Assembly: GCA_027347805.1 (NCBI GenBank)
Contig: DAIEQP010000410.1
Span: forward strand, 1 to 28,602
DNA length: 28,602 nt
Source: Ignavibacteria bacterium
GTDB taxonomy: Bacteria > Bacteroidota > Ignavibacteria > Ignavibacteriales > Melioribacteraceae
Direction of reading: 5' to 3'
The notes beneath the pieces are model-generated. The model was given only the letters and a program-made list of their open reading frames with translations, was not told where the DNA came from and made no database searches. Shown here one piece after another: positions 24,920 through 28,602 of this stretch. Each line of letters opens with the position of its first letter. The stretch's first letter is position 1. The translations under genes and the position numbers were made by a program.

Positions 24920-25171
24920 CAGGTAAAATTCAGGGCAGAGAATCTTGTTTAAGGGTATCCTCTTAATAGCAGTATCGAGGACTCAGTATTTCCCCTTACA
25001 TGCGATTAAATAGGATGATAGTTGAAATCAACCCTTACCCCGCCAAGAGAAATATTTTTTCCAATCGAATTTCATAAATAGAATATTCTGCCGTCATCTT
25101 AATATATGAGTGGTGATTGTAATTCTACTCATCAATTAATAAAACTAATCTAAAAAAGCAGGAGGTTCAAA
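24920..25171. other. Divergent spacer upstream of the small acidic protein gene
   Basis: The 250 nt between two divergent genes contain no convincing reading frame. The only structure noted is an ATGAGT-N15-ACTCAT inverted repeat (25106-25132) about 40 nt before the start of the plus-strand gene, which could be an operator. A plus-strand promoter is not clear. Confidence 0.35.
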
Positions 25172-25375
25172 ATGACTGACCAAGAAAAAGACAAAATCGT
25201 AGAGTTCCATCGAGGTTATGATGATGGAGTAAAAGGTCGCGAGTTCGATGACGGACACGACACATTTGTGCAATTTCTTACGCTAGGCTTTGCGGGTAAT
25301 CCTCGTGAAAATTCTGAGGAATATAGTGATGGTTATTACCGCGGGAAAGATGATTTGGACAATCGAAAAAAATAG
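25172..25375 (+). CDS. Small acidic hypothetical protein with G-Y-x-x-G motifs
   Basis: The product is a 67-residue, very charged protein with no membrane segment or cysteines. Family not recognised. It has two copies of a Gly-Tyr type motif, HRGYDDGVKGREF near the start and YSDGYYRGKDD near the end, around a short hydrophobic stretch (FVQFLTLGF). A perfect AGGAGG Shine-Dalgarno and a strong terminator just after the stop show that it is a real, well-expressed single-gene unit. Small F/Y-x-x-G-Y-x-x-G proteins are common on mobile elements, but no role can be given. Confidence 0.8.
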   Translation: MTDQEKDKIVEFHRGYDDGVKGREFDDGHDTFVQFLTLGFAGNPRENSEEYSDGYYRGKDDLDNRKK

Positions 25376-25384
25376 ACACTAGAG

Positions 25385-25409
25385 AAGCGGCAATTTAGTT
25401 GCCGCTTTT
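25385..25409 (+). terminator. Rho-independent terminator after the small acidic protein gene
   Basis: The stem AAGCGGCAA with TTGCCGCTT, loop TTTAG, is followed by a short T-run. It lies just after the stop codon, so the propeller gene downstream needs its own promoter or read-through. Confidence 0.88.
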
Positions 25410-25470
25410 CATATTGGAAAGTAATGAGATAATAAACCTAGAAATTTTTAAGACTAAAGAGGATATGACA

Positions 25471-27570
25471 ATGAAAAAACATCTACTTTTAATATTAACG
25501 CTTTCCAGCCTTACATTTGCCCAGATGACATTCCAATGGAAGAATCCTCTGTCTACTGGTGAAAATCTCAATTCTATTTACGTCACTTCAAATACAGTTT
25601 TCTCTGTTGGCTCATATGGAGAAATAATAAAGAGCATCGATGGTGGATATAATTGGTCACACATCATTACGCCATATTCCAATGAGCTATTTAATATAAA
25701 ATTCTCGAATTCAAATCCCTCGGTTGGAATTATAACCGGTGCGAATGGAATAATTTTGCGAACGGAGGATGCAAGTTCTTCCTGGCAACGTATACAATCT
25801 GGTACTACTGAATCTCTCACAGGACTAACTTTTTTTAACAGCACGGTTTTTATCTCAGGTTCAGGCGGCGTAATTCTAAAATCAACGGATGCAGGGCAAA
25901 GTTTTACTTCATTAAACACTGGAACAAAAAATTTAATCAACGGCATACATTTCCCAATTAGTAATATTGGTTACGCAATCGCCGGTGATGTTTTGTTGAA
26001 GACATTAAATGGCGGACTTTCTTGGACACAAACACGATTAAATGGATTCTCTCCTTATGATGAATCTGAAATTTATTTCCTTACTGAAAAAATAGGATTC
26101 ATTGCTTCCAGTGCCGGAAAGTTGCTAAGAACTGATGATGGCGGAGTTACATTCATTCAACTTGTAACCAATCTCAATGATCAGTTTACTGAAATCACTT
26201 TTATAAATGAAAATGTGGGATATGTTCTTGCAACTCAAGAGATAATTAAAACAATTGACGGCGGAAAGACGTGGAATAAAACATTTCAATTTCCTTTTGG
26301 CTATTGCACTAAATCATTAAGCGCAAGCAATGAAAATACAATTCTAACATGCGGACTTAGCGGTCAACTCATGAAGAGCACTGATGGTGGAAATTCATTT
26401 TTACCTGTTTCAAAAATCACAATCACCGATCTTTCAGAAATTCGTGCACTGAAAAATAATTCAAAGTTTTTGTGGGCAAATGGAAATTCCGCAACGGGTA
26501 GCACTCTTATTAACTCATACGACGCTGGTGAGAACTGGGTAGCTAATGAAAACATAATAACCAAACAGTTTTGTAGTATCGCCTATTCTTCTCAATCAAC
26601 AGCTATTGCAATAAGTCGCACTGGTAAAATCTATACGACAAAAGATAACTTCCAAAATGTGGTAGAGGTTTCAAATCCGGCAGGTGTATGGCTCAAAAAA
26701 ATTATTACAACGAATAATGGAACTGCTTTTTGCATAGGTAATTCTGGAGTGATTCTTAGATCAAACGATTTTGGAAATTCATGGAATGTGGTGCGTAAAG
26801 GAAATGCACAAGAAGATTTATATGACATCATTTTTATTGATGAAACCGTTGGATATTGTGCCGGACATTCCGGAGTATTTAAAACAACTGATGCTGGTAA
26901 TACGTGGCAAAAGATTTTAGACTTGAAATCACAGTATGTATTCTCAATTGATTTTTATGATAGAAATGTTGGTGCAGTTTCAACGTATTCTGATTCTCTT
27001 TATATCTCGACCGACTCAGGTGCAACTTGGCATGTATCCGAAACCAAAACAAAAATATGTTACAACGGTGTTAAGCTGCTTGATGCAAAGACTCTACTAG
27101 CATGTGGCAGTTTTGGATATGTTTTGTTATCAAAAGATTTAGGATCTACATGGGAAAAAGTTGAATCGAATCAACCATTCGACTGGAATTCTCTATGTGC
27201 CTTAGGCGCATCAATATTTTTATGCGGAGATGGAGGAAGAATAAAAAAATCAAGTTATAAAACCGAAAACTTGATCTCCACAATTCACCAAGGCAAGGTC
27301 GTTCAATCTGATTATTCTTTAGAGCAAAACTATCCTAATCCATTTAACCCAACAACTGAAATTGTATACCAAATTCCACAAGCAGGATTAGTTTCATTAA
27401 AAATATTTGATCTGCTTGGAAAAGAAGTTGAGACTCTTGTTCATGAGATACAATCGGCAGGTAGTCATACAATAAAATTTAGTGGTGCTGCGTTAGCAAG
27501 TGGAATGTATTTTTATTCCATACAGACCGATGGATTACGAATGGTCAAAAAGATGTGTTTAGTTAAATGA
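25471..27570 (+). CDS. Secreted beta-propeller (BNR/YCF48-like repeats) with T9SS sorting domain
   Basis: The 699-residue exported protein starts with a signal peptide (MKKHLLLILTLSSLTFAQ). It is followed by about ten or more repeats of roughly 40-60 residues, each containing a (L/I/M)-(K/R)-(S/T)-x-D-(G/A)-G-x-(T/S)-(W/F) Asp-box-like motif; examples are LKSTDAGQSF, IKTIDGGKTW, FKTTDAGNTW and LLSKDLGSTW. This is the pattern of photosystem II stability factor (YCF48)/BNR propellers. The C-terminal 85 residues are a T9SS type A sorting domain beginning NYPNPFNPTTEI. Its ligand or partner is unknown. The ATG at 25471 is correctly spaced from a GAGG; the ATG at 25465 is too close. It lies inside the integrated element, so it is cargo, probably a surface or secreted protein. 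Confidence 0.92.
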   Translation: MKKHLLLILTLSSLTFAQMTFQWKNPLSTGENLNSIYVTSNTVFSVGSYGEIIKSIDGGYNWSHIITPYSNELFNIKFSNSNPSVGIITGANGIILRTEDASSSWQRIQSGTTESLTGLTFFNSTVFISGSGGVILKSTDAGQSFTSLNTGTKNLINGIHFPISNIGYAIAGDVLLKTLNGGLSWTQTRLNGFSPYDESEIYFLTEKIGFIASSAGKLLRTDDGGVTFIQLVTNLNDQFTEITFINENVGYVLATQEIIKTIDGGKTWNKTFQFPFGYCTKSLSASNENTILTCGLSGQLMKSTDGGNSFLPVSKITITDLSEIRALKNNSKFLWANGNSATGSTLINSYDAGENWVANENIITKQFCSIAYSSQSTAIAISRTGKIYTTKDNFQNVVEVSNPAGVWLKKIITTNNGTAFCIGNSGVILRSNDFGNSWNVVRKGNAQEDLYDIIFIDETVGYCAGHSGVFKTTDAGNTWQKILDLKSQYVFSIDFYDRNVGAVSTYSDSLYISTDSGATWHVSETKTKICYNGVKLLDAKTLLACGSFGYVLLSKDLGSTWEKVESNQPFDWNSLCALGASIFLCGDGGRIKKSSYKTENLISTIHQGKVVQSDYSLEQNYPNPFNPTTEIVYQIPQAGLVSLKIFDLLGKEVETLVHEIQSAGSHTIKFSGAALASGMYFYSIQTDGLRMVKKMCLVK

Positions 27571-27638
27571 CCAAGAAGATATAAGACATAATTGAAAGTC
27601 TTTTTAAGGATGTTCACAAAAAATAAAAAGGAGATTGG

Positions 27639-28602
27639 ATGAAAAATACAGTGATAAATGATAAGCATGTTTTTCAATTCGAAAAATCTAACAGCTTTTA
27701 TGGTAATCTTTTCTTTGAGTCTGTTTGGGTATTAGCCATCATTTTTTTGTTGATTCCTTATGTCCTATATACTCTAAAATACATTACGGGGATAGATGCA
27801 AAGGCTAGTATTGAGATTTATTTACCAACAATACTATTCCTATCAATGTTCGAATTACTCTCTCTGAAATTTGCATACTTGTCGTTGATTCAATTCATTG
27901 GTCGGAAAATACTGAGCGGAATTATATATGCATTAGTATTTATTCTGTTACAATCGCCGCTAATTGGTTCTTCATATATAGCATTCCTACATCAACGATA
28001 TGAAATGGAAATCAATTCAGAGAAATCATTATATGACCAAAAATTATCTGAAAACATGGCACATATCGTAGAATTAAAAAACATGATGGAAGAAAAAAAC
28101 AAAAATGTGAATACTGTGCTGAATAACATTAATACTGTCGTTCAAAATACTTCTTACGATCTCAACAAAAATTGGTTGGATGATGAAATCATAGGTCCTT
28201 ATTTGAGAGAGCAAGCAGAAATGCAAAAAAGATTGTCGTCTGAACAAGAAGAATATGGACGTGCGAAAAATGAGGTCAAAGAAAATCAGACTTTTACACA
28301 ATGGATGTCAGTGAACTTTTATAGTGGAGTAAATATAATGGGAATAATGATTGTTACAATTGTTGTGTTTTCAAGTTATGCTTTTGAATTTTTCTTGGTT
28401 AAAAGAATATCAAAATCTAATACTACATCAAACCTTCCAGATTTTAATCTGGAAATACTTGAATCTATCCCTGCAAGCAAACAAGTCGCATTTGCGGAAA
28501 GAATAATTCCAAGTTTACATGCATTTATAAAAGGATGGCAAGCCGCAGATATCTTAACTATTAGTAGGAGGAATCTGCTGGATGATTTTGAGAAAATAGA
28601 AA
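27639..28602 (+). CDS. Membrane/coiled-coil protein, partial (runs off right edge)
   Basis: The frame is open for 321 codons from an ATG with an AAGGAGATTGG Shine-Dalgarno to the window edge. Three hydrophobic stretches occur in the N-terminal 115 residues (about 27-45, 62-80, 92-113). A charged, coiled-coil-prone region follows (about 120-220, including ELKNMMEEKNKNVNT), then a fourth membrane helix (MGIMIVTIVVFSSYAFEFFL, about 233-252), then a soluble C-terminal part. The layout recalls membrane proteins of conjugative or mobilisable elements, but I recognise no family. It is the last element gene seen and follows the propeller gene by 68 nt on the same strand. Confidence 0.8.
   Translation, partial: MKNTVINDKHVFQFEKSNSFYGNLFFESVWVLAIIFLLIPYVLYTLKYITGIDAKASIEIYLPTILFLSMFELLSLKFAYLSLIQFIGRKILSGIIYALVFILLQSPLIGSSYIAFLHQRYEMEINSEKSLYDQKLSENMAHIVELKNMMEEKNKNVNTVLNNINTVVQNTSYDLNKNWLDDEIIGPYLREQAEMQKRLSSEQEEYGRAKNEVKENQTFTQWMSVNFYSGVNIMGIMIVTIVVFSSYAFEFFLVKRISKSNTTSNLPDFNLEILESIPASKQVAFAERIIPSLHAFIKGWQAADILTISRRNLLDDFEKIE

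Larger units (their letters stand above)
20170..28602. mobile_element. Integrated genetic element in yifB (right end not in window)
   Basis: The element starts at the yifB break and carries a boundary serine recombinase, a three-gene MazF-like/sigma-like set, a small acidic protein, a T9SS-exported propeller and a partial membrane protein. No phage structural, replication, conjugation or transposase genes are seen in these 8.4 kb, so the class (prophage, ICE or mobilisable island) is undecided. The distal att site and the 3' portion of yifB are not found before the window ends. Confidence 0.85.

Noticed and set aside
20170..28602. Prophage or conjugative element assignment
   Set aside because: No capsid, tail, terminase, relaxase or type IV secretion genes are seen in the part available; only an integrated element can be claimed.
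1..28602. CRISPR arrays, tRNA or rRNA genes
   Set aside because: I saw no regularly spaced repeats, and no cloverleaf-like or rRNA-like sequence in the spacers.
20193..28602. Second att site or 3' half of yifB within the window
   Set aside because: No sequence encoding the YifB continuation and no convincing copy of the CCCCTGTGG junction was found before the right edge.

Overview
The window looks like a chromosome segment from the Ignavibacteriota or a close relative in the FCB (Bacteroidota/Chlorobiota) group. It is AT-rich. Two secreted proteins end in the type IX secretion (T9SS) sorting domain of the YPNPFNPST type typical of that group, and BamA, UppS and a complex I cluster point to a Gram-negative bacterium. 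The assignment rests on protein style, not on a marker gene.

Positions 1-3,660 (minus strand) carry lexA with two small uncharacterised genes behind it, then uppS and the 5' part of bamA, which runs off the left edge. A 21-bp perfect-arm palindrome over the lexA -10 box is a strong SOS operator candidate. Positions 4,044-6,898 (plus) hold a radical SAM/SPASM protein and a T9SS-exported GH10 xylanase. A bidirectional terminator separates these from a convergent minus-strand pair, an alkaline phosphatase and ilvE (6,963-9,132). From 9,251 the plus strand carries a universal stress protein translationally coupled to a CPA2 antiporter-EIIA fusion, an MlaE permease, a class I aminotransferase, a C_GCAxxG_C_C protein, an M16 peptidase overlapping nuoG, then nuoH and nuoI.

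At about 20,170 the conserved chromosomal gene yifB/comM is broken in its Asn-Pro-Cys motif by an integrated element. A large serine recombinase sits at the junction and reads its last codons and stop from host yifB DNA. The element continues to the right edge; its other end and the 3' half of yifB are not in the window.

The accessory part of the element is the most unusual region. It has two paralogous proteins whose N-terminal halves look like a divergent MazF/PemK fold. Between them lies a protein that looks like a diverged ECF-type sigma factor with a very long linker between regions 2 and 4. The sigma-like gene and one paralogue overlap by ATGA; the other paralogue has its own near-consensus promoter and terminator. 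On the opposite strand follow a small acidic protein, a T9SS-exported beta-propeller and a partial membrane/coiled-coil protein. I do not recognise this sigma-like plus MazF-like set as a described system. It is the best candidate here for something new: a regulatory, toxin-antitoxin or defence module.
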